Assembly: GCA_049999805.1 (NCBI GenBank)
Contig: JBNGIO010004569.1
Location: 1 to 26,693 of the forward strand
Direction: 5' to 3'
From: Folioceros fuciformis
Lineage: Eukaryota; Anthocerotophyta; Anthocerotopsida; Anthocerotales
DNA length: 26,693 bases
Numbering within the stretch: position 1 is the stretch's first letter; every line of letters begins with the position of its first letter. The notes beneath the pieces were generated by a model, which searched no databases, was not told the DNA's origin, and saw only the letters and a list, made by a program, of their open reading frames with translations. A program made the translations under genes and the position numbers. This document shows positions 18,290 to 26,693 of this stretch, piece after piece.

Positions 18290-19134
18290 CCGCCCTGCGC
18301 GAACAGACTTATAGAGGACCATGATGGACCTAAGCTCCCTTCTTCGGGTATCACCATTATCCCTGCCCTTATCCTCCAAAAGTCCTTTAGGTGAAAGGAT
18401 CTTGAATGACCGCAATTCTTCTTTTTCAGCCGTGCCTGTAAGCCAGACTACCCTATCCAATTCGAGGACTTCCTCCTATTCATCCTTATCAGAATCGGCT
18501 CCCTTACTATCCATGGAATACGCATACCACCCCTCGGCGCCCCGGTTAGGTTGTTGCCTTAACACCTGATGAACCTTCTCCTTTAACCCCTCTCGCAACC
18601 ATGAGAAGATGTGCCGAATATGTCTGGTCCCTAAACCAAATTCACCCTTAACTTCCTCCACCTCCTTCCAGCGAGCCTCTGATCTGTTCCATAGGTGACC
18701 AAGCTGAATAACTCCTTTCCGACATGCCAATCTGAAGATTTGTGACCGATACACCCTAGCCCTAACTTCTGGAGCCCACAACTTCAAGAAACCTTGCAAA
18801 GAAATACCCAGAACGTCATCAACTTGCAAAGGGCAACAAGGGAGACTGCATCGATTAACCTCTAAGTAGCTACTCCAGATTGACTTGAAGAGTGGGGAGC
18901 ACTTTGCCGTATCAAGAAGTGGTTTATACGCAAGGATGTTGTCGATAGACCTCCTTCCCCTAGGGACAGCTTGAGTGCACTCCAAATGTTGTGTTAGCAA
19001 GCTCTTTTAGGGGTAGAAGGCCGGATCCGCCGCCCTAACAACCCACTGAGCATGCAAGACTTTCATCTTGGCAACCGGATCAACCACCCCAAGCCCCCCC
19101 AAACTACGTGCCTGGACAATGTGTTGCAACAACG
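18290..19134 (-). mobile_element. LINE-like non-LTR retrotransposon fragment (pol C-terminal part)
   Basis: On the minus strand, ARSLGGLGVVDPVAKMKVLH and AQWVVRAADPAFYP match the conserved 'GGLGv.d......A....W..R' motif after the RT domain of plant LINEs. After a TAA and a shift in position, SLPCCPLQVDDVLGISLQG, FRLACRKGVIQLGHLWN and EFGLGTRHIRHIFSWL follow the expected 'W..kGi..l.dL' pattern. Only the tail of the ORF2-type protein is present. Neither RT catalytic motifs nor a poly(A) tail were seen. Confidence 0.62.
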
Positions 19135-19879
19135 CAACAAGGGATCTATTATCACCTAGATAAACAAACTAATCTGTTATTGGCTGATAGGTTGCAAAGG
19201 CATTGCTGTCAAAACATATGTGCGCTGTTGCACTAGTGTCAAGGTACCATTCATGGAATGATCTAACCTCAATTCTTGTGGACAGACAAGTGGGATAAAT
19301 AAGAGGGCATGCAAACTCCCTAGTCCCTACAATAAGGGCTGATAGGGAGGGCTGCTTCTTTACCACGACATGTGTCTCAGAAGAAGAATTGCCCTCCTTG
19401 CAAGGTATTCTGGCCTACTTCTTACGACATTCATGCTCCCAATGGCCTGGAATTTGGCACCAATGGCACTTTCCAGCCTTCTTGGGTTTCTTCTGTGTGG
19501 CACCCTTCTGAGGAGTTCCAGCACTTGAAGAATACTGTCAACCTCGGAAATTATGTTTGCCCCCCTTTCCTCGGTTTGTGGTATAGAGGGCATGTTGTTG
19601 CCCCTTCCAGGTCTTGTTGTTGCCTCTTCCTCAAGAAGAGCTCCCACTAACTCTGTGAATGTCATCTTAGGGAGAGTAACATTTGAAGCCTTTGCTAACT
19701 TCATAGCTGTGAGCTTTGAAGCATTCAATGAGGTCACAAAATGTGACCATGATGGAGGTAAGGACAGCATCAAAAATAGGGCTAACATGTCGTCTTTGAC
19801 GCTCTCATTTGAAGCACTCTCAAGCTTTGAAACTAGGTTTCTAAAGGTCCCAAGGTGCTTCTCCATAGAGTCAACATCT
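19135..19879 (-). pseudogene. copia gag-protease fragment
   Basis: The minus strand reads a gag tail (HLGTFRNLVSKLESASNE, LFLMLSLPPSWSHFVTSL), the zinc knuckle KCHWCQIPGHWEHECRK (about 19425-19471) and the protease region WYLDTSATAHICFDSNAF..VYLGDNRS. The knuckle is in a different frame from the gag, so at least one frameshift exists. The protease active site is DTSAT rather than DSGAS or DTGAT. The gag N-terminus is cut off by the LTR of element E at 19880, and the protease end abuts the LINE fragment near 19135. Confidence 0.82.
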
Positions 19880-20170
19880 TGTTGAGTTATCGAGCTCTAT
19901 ATAAACTAAACTCATGTGGTGTTTGTTATCCTGGTTAGGTTCATACTAGACTAGTTCTAGTTATTAGTGAACTTAGGATAGTCTAGATTATCCCATATTG
20001 AACCTGGAAGTTGTGTAGCCCTAAATGTACTACTTAAATGAGGACCTTGGACCTCCATAGTAAGACAGTTGTGATGTGTATTGTTTTTTATTGTGTCCAC
20101 CAATACCACCCTCTCTCCTCTCCTCTCCTCTCCTACACTTGCACATAGATTGGAGTCGATCCTATTGACA
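19880..20170 (+). repeat. 5' LTR of element E
   Basis: The 291 bp run from TGTTGAGTTATCGAGCTC to GATCCTATTGACA, with TATATAAA at 19898-19905 and a CTCTC-rich tract near the end. The primer site follows immediately, which fixes the right end. Confidence 0.93.
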
Positions 20171-20182
20171 TGGTATCAGAGC
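20171..20182 (+). promoter_or_regulatory. primer binding site, initiator tRNA-Met type
   Basis: TGGTATCAGAGC directly follows the LTR end CATTGACA-type terminus and matches the 3' end of plant initiator tRNA-Met, the standard primer of copia elements. Confidence 0.93.
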
Positions 20183-20835
20183 TTGAGAGCTAGATTGCCA
20201 AGCGTAGCCCAGAGCCGCAGAGCCAGGCGGCTACACCTTAAGGCGGTGCAAGATCGACGTAGGAGGTGCTGCAAGAGGCAGCAAGAGTGCACACCAGGAG
20301 TTGGAGCAGCTATGAGGAGTTGGAGCAGCTTGGAGGGAGATTAGTAGCAAGCGTCCCGGCAGCTAACTCTCATATCGGTATGTGCAGGAAGTGAGGAGAA
20401 GGGCGTCCCGGCAGCTAACTGTCATATTGGTGTGTGCAGGAAGTGAGGAGAAGGGCAACAAGGCCTAGTCAGCTTACTGGACGGGCTGTTGATCCCCGGA
20501 GCTCTGTGGAAGGGCTGACAGGTGGAGGCAACAGTTGCAGTAGCCTCAGCAGCTGCAAGAAAGTGTGCTAACCCTAGCTTGGCAGCAGGGAAGGAATTGA
20601 CAGGAAATCTCACAGGAGCTTTGTGGGCAGACCGTCAAGAGTTTGTAAGGACAAGGAGCATGAGACAATATGGTTTGCGCAAGGCAACGTGATTCCACAC
20701 CAGATTGCTCTTAGGAAAAAGAGACTTAAGGTCTTGTGAGTAAAACTCCAGTTAGAAGCAGTCTCTTTCTTCCAGACATTTATCAGGTGTGAGTACTCAA
20801 GAAGGATTGAGTGTCAACCTTGAGTGGTGGCAAGA
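20183..20835 (+). other. element E untranslated leader
   Basis: This region between primer site and gag ATG 20836 has no coding pattern and includes a 52-bp tandem duplication. Confidence 0.7.
20351..20454 (+). repeat. 52-bp tandem duplication in the element E leader
   Basis: GCGTCCCGGCAGCTAACT begins at 20351 and at 20403. The two 52-bp copies differ at only a few positions. Confidence 0.93.
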
Positions 20836-22605
20836 ATGGCCAGTGACAATATTAACTAGATCGTGCAGGAGAAGTTGGACAAAAACAACTTTCATGCCTG
20901 GAAGTTTCATTTTACAAACTTTCTTATGGGAAAGGGTTATTGGGACTACATTGAGGGGGAGTATGAAAAACCCCTTGTAGTACTTGAACGAAATGCAACA
21001 GCAGAGCAGATTAAGGCGCTGAAGGATTGGAGTCAAGGATCTCGGAAGGTCATGTATTGGCTGTCAATCAGCATTCATGACACCATGATTAGGCACATAC
21101 AGGATGTAGAGTTGCCCAAAGAAGCATGGGATGAGTTGGTCAAACTCTATGAGACCAACACGAAGGCGAGGAAAGTGCAGTTGAAGAATGACTTCAACAC
21201 AATTATGAAGAAGAACTTATCAATCAATGAGTACACGTTAAAGATCAAAGAGATAGTGGAATCCCTTGCGTCCATTGGTGTCAGTGTGGAAGATGACGAC
21301 AAGGCCAAAGTTTGCTTGCGCGGGTTAACACCTGCCTATAAGTAGTTCAAGACTTCCATACAGACTCGGGAAAACATTCCCAATTCCTCAAACCTGATTT
21401 CTATGTTGATCATAGAGGAGAAAAACCTAGGCAAGGAATCATCCTCTAAGCCTAAGGAAAACTCTGAGCAGGCCTTCTACTCTGGCAGAGGCAGAGGTAG
21501 AGCCCAAGGTGGCAGAGGGCAAAGAGGTGGTAGAGGTCGAAATTCCTACCAAAATCAGCAACAGAATCAGGAGTCCCAGTACAAGAGTACACGTGGAAGA
21601 GGAGAAATTTCTCGAGGCTGGGGGAGTCATAGAGGACGTGGAAATCAACAACAAAAGGATGCAAATGCAAACAATAGTGGTTGTTGGACTTGTGGTAGGT
21701 TAGACCACTTTGAAAGAGACTGTCCAAGGAGAAATCAAGGCAATAGGAGGCAGCAGAACAATTATGCCTCTAGCAGCAGTCAGAATGACTCAGACAACTT
21801 CTTTGTCATGCAGCATATGCTTAACTCTGTGTCTGCTAATGGATCCACCAATAGTGAGATTGTGTGGTATGTGGACTCAGGAGCTTCAAACCACATGACA
21901 TGCCATGGGGAGTGGTTCAAAGAAATGCAGGTGCTTGACAAACCTGGATATGTGGAAACTGGAGATGACATGACACATGCAATTGTGCATACAGGAACTG
22001 TACTTCTGAAGATGCAGGATGGCAAAGTGAAGTGCTTGCTAGATGTTCTTCACGTACCCAACATCACAAAGAACTTGGTGTCAGTAGGGCAGATGGTTGA
22101 GCAAGGACTGCAGGTTAGGTTTACACGTACAGGACTCTTTGTTGAAGAATGCAAGAAATGCGGTTGCCTGATTGCTCAAGGACAGAAGGTTGGATGAATG
22201 TTCACCTTGAATGTGGAGGTTCCTAAGCTGAAGTCAGCCATGTTTGCGAAGGGTACAAGGGTAGTTACAGACCTAGAGATGTGGCACAAACGCATTGGAC
22301 ATGTAAATGTGCAAAAGTTGAAGTCCATGCAACATCATAAGGTTATCACAGGCATACCCAAGCTTGCAGAAACTGGGCTGCAAGGTGTATGTGAAGCATG
22401 TCAACTTGGGAAATAGCCTAGGAATGCATTCCCCCATGACAAACATGTCAGTAGATATGTGTTGGATGTTGTGCATTCAGATGTATTGGGTCCTACACAG
22501 ACTGCATCAATCAGAGGATGCAAGTACTATGTGACCTTCATTGACGACCACACACGGAAGGTGTGGGTCTATTTCATGAAAGAAAAAAGTGAAGTGATCA
22601 CTCAT
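20836..22605 (+). pseudogene. element E gag, protease and start of integrase
   Basis: ATG 20836 opens a single frame with no frameshift to about 22605. It has the gag LDKNNFHAWKFHFTNFL, an RGG-rich stretch, the knuckle CWTCGRLDHFERDC (21682-21723), the protease WYVDSGASNHMT, and the integrase start with H..H (MWHKRIGHVN), CEACQLGK, VHSDVLGP and FIDDHTRKVWVY. Stops are TAG 20857, TAG 21343, TGA 22195 and TAG 22414. Each sits where relatives usually have Gln or Arg, so C-to-T change can explain all four. The integrase is cut off after its first catalytic Asp. Confidence 0.88.
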
Positions 22606-23770
22606 CACCCGATCAGAATGCAACATAAGACCTGGTACAACTACCTGAAGGCAAGAAACCAATAGGTTGCAAATGGGTGTACAAGGTTAAACACAACGCA
22701 GATGGTAGTGTCAGCAGGTACAAGGCAAGGCTTGTGGCCAAGGGATATGCCAAGACATATTGGAATAGATTTTGAAGAGATTTTCAGTCCAGTTGCCAAA
22801 ATGGCAACAATTCCAACTGTGATCGCACTAGCAGCATCAAAAGGTTGGGTCCTACATCATATGGATGTGAAGAATGCGTTCTTACATGGAGAATTGCTGG
22901 AAGAAGTATATATGGACTAGCCACCAGGTTATGAGGATTTGGATCATCCAAATCATGTGTGCAAGCTGAAAAAAAACGTTGTACGAACTGAAGCAAGCCC
23001 CGAGGGCTTGGCATGAGCGTCTTGCTCAAAATCTGATTCAAATCGGATTCAACATGGCAGATGCGGATCATTCGTTGTATGTGTGCAAAAGTACAAAAGG
23101 ACTGGTCTTTGTGATCATTTATGTGGATGATCTAATCATTGTAGGTAATCAGTTGGATCAAGTGGAGCAAATTAAGGAACTTCTGCAACAAGAGTTCAAC
23201 ATGATGGACCTAGGTGAATTGAAATTCTTCTTGGGCATTGAAATTATACAAACCAACACAGGCATTTGGCTGTCACAGTGGAAGTATGCATCAAATGTAC
23301 TAACTATGGTATGGTTGAGTGCAAGCCAATCTCGATTCTTTTGGATCAAAATCTGAAGCTCAGTGCTCATGATGGTGAAGCACTTGAAGATCCAACAGTG
23401 TACAGGAAGATTGTGGGTAGCTTGATATATCTCACTCTATCTAGACCAGATTTAAACTATACAGTAGGACTGCAGAGTCAGTTTCTGCAGGTGCCAAGAA
23501 AGCCACATTTGGATGCAGTAAGGCGAACGTTGTGCTATGTGAAGGCAACTATGAATCATGCTCTCTTTTATGCTGCAGATTCAGAAATAATCTTGTGTGA
23601 GTACACAGATGCAGATTGGGCAGGCAGTGTTACAGATCGTAGATCTATAAGTGGATTCATATTTTCACTTGGGAGTGCAGCAATAACATGGAGTAGCAAG
23701 AAGCAACCTACAGTGGCTTTGTCTAGTACAGAAGATGAATACAGAGGCGCAGCAATGGCAGCGTGTGAAG
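22606..23770 (+). pseudogene. element E RT and partial RNase H
   Basis: After a deletion that removed most of the integrase and the linker, RT begins near [20 protein letters not shown] (from about 22666). It continues with [42 protein letters not shown] (23120-23131), SLIYLTLSRPDLNYTVG and the RNase H YTDADWAGS and ALSSTEDEYRGAA. At least three frameshifts and TAG 22918 are present. The reading ends at CEV, where the LTR of element F starts. Confidence 0.87.
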
Positions 23771-23928
23771 TGATATAATCATAGCACAGCACAAGCGTAC
23801 GCCGTGCATGCTTAGATAGAATTAGCTTACAAGCTGGTGTCACGGGAAAGTGACATACCGGCCGTTACAACCGCTAGGGTTAGCTAACCTAGACTTGACC
23901 TAACTAAAGGATAATTAATATCCTATCA
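23771..23928 (-). repeat. 3' LTR of element F (158 bp)
   Basis: On the plus strand it runs from TGATATAATC to AATATCCTATCA, so both ends carry the TGATA/TATCA inverted pair expected of LTR termini. The polypurine tract adjoins one side and element E RNase H the other. This is short for an LTR but within the copia range. The expected left target duplication is TGAAG (23766-23770). Confidence 0.78.
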
Positions 23929-23939
23929 CTCCCACTCAA
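23929..23939 (-). promoter_or_regulatory. polypurine tract of element F
   Basis: On the minus strand TTGAGTGGGAG directly precedes the LTR start TGATAGGATA. Confidence 0.8.
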
Positions 23940-24149
23940 GTTGAATTGTTAGCGGCCTGTTAGATCTATTCTATATATATATTTATATTTATATTCTACT
24001 AGATAGTTTGTTTTATCTATAAACCTATCTAACTGTTTAAGAAACTTCTAATTAGCCTACGAAACTTTGACCTAGACTAAAGAAACTTCAACTCTTGAGA
24101 GAAACTTCGTCTCTTTCTCACGCTCTCGTTTAGCCTTCAAGCGCCCCCT
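23940..24149 (-). other. element F tail between RNase H and polypurine tract
   Basis: About 200 bases with no coding pattern, AT-rich with a run of 'tatat' words near 23970. It is a non-coding 3' part of the element. Confidence 0.6.
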
Positions 24150-25784
24150 TCAGTCTTCACGCTCTCCACCGCCATGCCCTCTGCTGGACCCTGAATCAGC
24201 TGACCTGCTCCACCTGAGGCTACGCCCCGATGCACGCAAGCCCAAGCCAACTGAATGCTCATAGTGCTTTACTCGCCCCAGGGCCTTGGTCAGAATATCG
24301 GCCGTCATGGCCTCTGTTGGGCAATACACCACCTGAATGATCCCAGCTGTGGCCAGCTCTCGGACATATTGGTGCTGGATTCCAATGTGCTTCGTCCTGG
24401 CGTGATACCTCGGGTTCATAGTGACCGCGATTACGCTTTGATTGTCGCAATATAGTCGGATTGGCAACTGCTGTTCGAAGCCCAGCTCTCGAAGAGCTCC
24501 AACTGTCCACACTATCTCCTTGCTGGCCTCGGTAAGGCTTTTAAATTCAGCCTCTGTGCTTGACAATGCTATTGTTGGTTGTTTCTTGCTGCTCCATCCA
24601 ACTGCAGCTCCAGCTAGGAGGGTGACATAGCTCGACACACTGCGCCTGTCATCAGGGTCTCCTACCCAATCTGCATCACTGTATGCAACCAAGGTAAGCG
24701 GCTTGTCTGCTTTTGCACTGTATAGTAACCCCCAATATGTTGTTCCTGTTAGGTATCGGTACTACCTAGTCATCAGGTCACTGTGCTTGGCATTGGGGTT
24801 TGATACAAACCTAGACGTCAGCCCAGAAGAGAAGCTAATGTCAGGCCTGGAACCGATCATCAGATGCATGACACTACCATTTCTGGATGCATAATCCTAG
24901 ACTGCAGGGATCTCTTCTTTAGGTATGTCCCCAACCTGTGCAGAATACTTGACATTCTGCTCTACTGGGGTTGCCACTGACTTGCAGTTCTCCATACCAT
25001 ATCTTGCCAGAATTTCTCTGGTGTATTTTGCCTGATGCAAGAATATAGTCCCAGCTTTGCGATCTCTCACCAAATGCATGCCCAAGCAGAAGTGAAGAGG
25101 TCCAGAATCAGTCATCTTAAATTCTGAACCCAGCTGCTGTTTTACAATTTTGATCATCTTCCAGGAATTGCTCATGACAATAATGTCATCCACATAAATG
25201 GCAAGTGCAAGCAATTTCTTTCCTTCTCGCTTGACATACACGTTGGTGTAAGCATGGATACTGACATAGGAGAGTGCATTCAGGAAGGCGTCTATGTGTG
25301 CATACCAAGCTCTTGGACTTTGTTTAAGTCCGTATATGGTTTTCTTCAATTTTCACACAGGTCGAGGAAGGTTGGATGTGACTGGAACCCCTTCAGGTAC
25401 GTCCATAAAGATCTCCTCGTCTAGCTTGCTATAGAGGAACGCGGTTTTGACATCTAATTGCTCCAACTCCAGGTCCTCGACAGCTGCTAGTGCAACAAAC
25501 AGCCTCAGGGTCGTGAGCTTGACCACTGGGCTGAATGTGTCGTCATAGTCAATCCCAAGAATCTGGGAGTATCCTTTTGCCACGAGCCTAGCCTTGTACC
25601 TCTCAATGCTTCCATTGGCCTTCAACTTAATTTTGAAGACTCATCTGCAGCCTACAGCTTTTCTACCTTCAGGTAAGGTTGCTATGGTCCAAGTTTCATT
25701 CTCATACAACGATGCAAGTTTAGATTCAATGGCCTTCAGCCATAACTTAGCATCAGGACAATTCATAGCCTCTTGATAGGACTA
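24150..25784 (-). pseudogene. element F RT and RNase H, one frame with stops
   Basis: A single minus frame carries SYQEAMNCPDAKLWLKAIES, the RT motifs [49 protein letters not shown] and YVDD (25185-25196), then RNase H YSDADWVGD, ALSSTEAEFKSL, YCDNQSVIAV and TKHIGIQHQYVREL. Stops lie at 25782-25784, 25641-25643, 25353-25355, 24897-24899 and 24762-24764. The one at 25641 replaces the conserved Trp of the 'CKWVFKIK' motif, as in element C. No frameshift was found. Confidence 0.88.
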
Positions 25785-26364
25785 TGGCTCGTATAGTTGT
25801 GCACCGGCATTCAGGCAGTAGGTCAAGTGAGTTTTTGGGTGCCTGAAATCTTCATACTCATAAAAGTCAGGCTGCTTGTGCGTACGAGCTGACTGGCGAG
25901 GTGCCAGATGTGAGTGTTTGTCCTTCCGTCGCTGCTGCAATTTAGGTTGAGCAGCGACATGCCCAGAGGAGGCATCTTCATGCCCATCGCCAAGATTAAA
26001 TGCCACATGAGGTGTGATAGGTGAGTCCTGCATGCTCCTGCTGCTCACCACACGTCCAGGATTTCGTAAAGGGGTGTAAACCCTTGGTGACTGTGCCACA
26101 TTTCTGGGTGCTGCTACTGGAATATGCTGTACAGGAATATGCTGTGGGACTGGTTGCACAGCAGCAGGAAGCGGCACTCTTACATCACCTACAATCATCT
26201 CATTGTTTTCAATGTCGGAGGATTCATCCTCCGAGTCCTCAAAGTGGCTGCTCCCACTTGCTGAGCAAACTCGACACCTTCCACGAATACCACATCTCGT
26301 GAGTGTATCACCTTCCTAGTTTGCTTGTGTACAAGCTTGTATCCTTTGATACCATCTGTGAACC
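25785..26364 (-). pseudogene. element F integrase-RT linker
   Basis: A Pro/Val/His-rich open frame (26198 to 25785) includes QHIPVQHIPVAAPRNVAQSP and the typical pre-RT motif HPKTHLTYCLNAGAQLYEP. It lacks conserved domains, as usual for this variable linker. A frame change separates it from the integrase upstream. Confidence 0.7.
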
Positions 26365-26693
26365 CTACAAAAATACATGGTCTGGATTTTGGTTCAAACT
26401 TCTATGGATGTCCTTGTGAATGTGTGCATATGTAGGAGATCCAAACACACGCATATGAGCTACACTTGGTCTTCTTCCCGTCCATAGCTCATAGGGCATG
26501 GCACCTGGAATAGTAGAGTGTGGGATTCTGTTTTGAATGTAGTTGGCATAAGCCACGGCCTCAGCCCAAAAACTTTTAGGTCAGTTAGCATATTGGAGCA
26601 TAGTAGAGGCTGAGGTCTCTAGCGTCCAGTTCTTGTTTTCTGCTAGGCCATTTTGCTGCGGAGTATGTGGGTTCGTTAGCTGTCTCACAATGC
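26365..26693 (-). pseudogene. element F integrase C-terminal half (partial at the window edge)
   Basis: The minus strand reads TPQQNGLAENKNWTLETSAS, with the catalytic Glu of the DDE triad in NGLAENKN, then a damaged spot near 26580, then AYANYIQNRIPHSTIPGAMP, YELWTGRRPSVAHMRVFGSP. It continues past the right edge. Confidence 0.85.

Larger units (their letters stand above)
19880..23770 (+). mobile_element. copia element E, interrupted by element F
   Basis: The element has a full 5' LTR, primer site, ~650-bp leader, gag, protease, partial integrase, RT and most of RNase H. It is inserted in the reverse-strand gag fragment to its left (flank CATCT at 19875-19879). Its RNase H reading breaks at 23770, exactly where the LTR of element F begins, so the rest of E, including its 3' LTR, should lie beyond the window. 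Confidence 0.88.
23771..26693 (-). mobile_element. copia element F, nested in element E, continues past the window
   Basis: On the minus strand the order is integrase (right edge), linker, RT, RNase H, untranslated tail, polypurine tract and 3' LTR, which is a normal copia layout. The 3' LTR abuts the broken RNase H of element E. The 5' LTR, gag and protease lie outside the window. Confidence 0.88.

Noticed and set aside
18010-18357. Gly/Ser-rich open frame on the minus strand
   Set aside because: It comes from a low-complexity purine/pyrimidine stretch and has no recognisable motif.
1-26693. tRNA, rRNA or other structured RNA genes
   Set aside because: No A-box/B-box pair or conserved rRNA core was recognised. 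The only tRNA-related sequence is the primer site of element E.

Overview
The window looks like transposon-rich nuclear DNA of a land plant, probably not a flowering plant, although the lineage cannot be fixed from the sequence alone. The reasons are a plant-type GH27 alpha-galactosidase, a decayed gene resembling the plant ROCO protein TORNADO1, several nested Ty1/copia retrotransposons with plant-style LTRs, tRNA-Met-type primer site and polypurine tracts, and an Arabidopsis-type telomere motif. No RNA gene, CRISPR array or bacterial operon is visible.

Layout. Positions 457-1737 (+) hold the only apparently intact host gene, a single-exon alpha-galactosidase. About 1.85-3.95 kb is gene-poor, with a ~41-bp degenerate tandem repeat and a ~160-bp tandem duplication. 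From about 4.2 to 16.7 kb lies what I read as the exploded remains of one ROCO-family gene on the plus strand: an N-terminal and LRR piece (4.27-4.72 kb), a ~2.7-kb minisatellite (4.75-7.45 kb), a second LRR piece, Roc GTPase and COR remnants (7.5-8.9 kb), a block of copia insertions (8.9-15.6 kb), and the C-terminal coiled-coil and tail domain (15.9-16.7 kb).

Inside the copia block, a 5'-truncated gag-PR-IN element (A) is split within its gag by a smaller element (B, 9597-11164) with two 291/292-bp LTRs and a CGAGG target duplication. The IN end is followed by a solo LTR of another family in reverse orientation (13358-13650, CAAAT duplication), and then by a nearly open RT-RNase H region with a PPT and the start of a 3' LTR (C).

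From 17.2 to 19.9 kb there are reverse-strand fragments: a copia RT piece, a LINE-like pol piece and a copia gag-PR piece. Element E (19880-23770, plus) starts with a complete 5' LTR and primer site. It is the same family as the solo LTR and carries gag, PR, partial IN, RT and RNase H. Its RNase H is interrupted at 23771 by element F (minus strand), whose 158-bp 3' LTR, RNase H, RT and IN run off the right end.

The most interesting points are the dispersed ROCO pseudogene with a minisatellite grown inside it, a 29-nt copy of host flank sitting just inside the 5' LTR of element B, which hints at repair copying from the 3' LTR, and a pattern of stop codons explained by C-to-T change at CAG and CGA codons.
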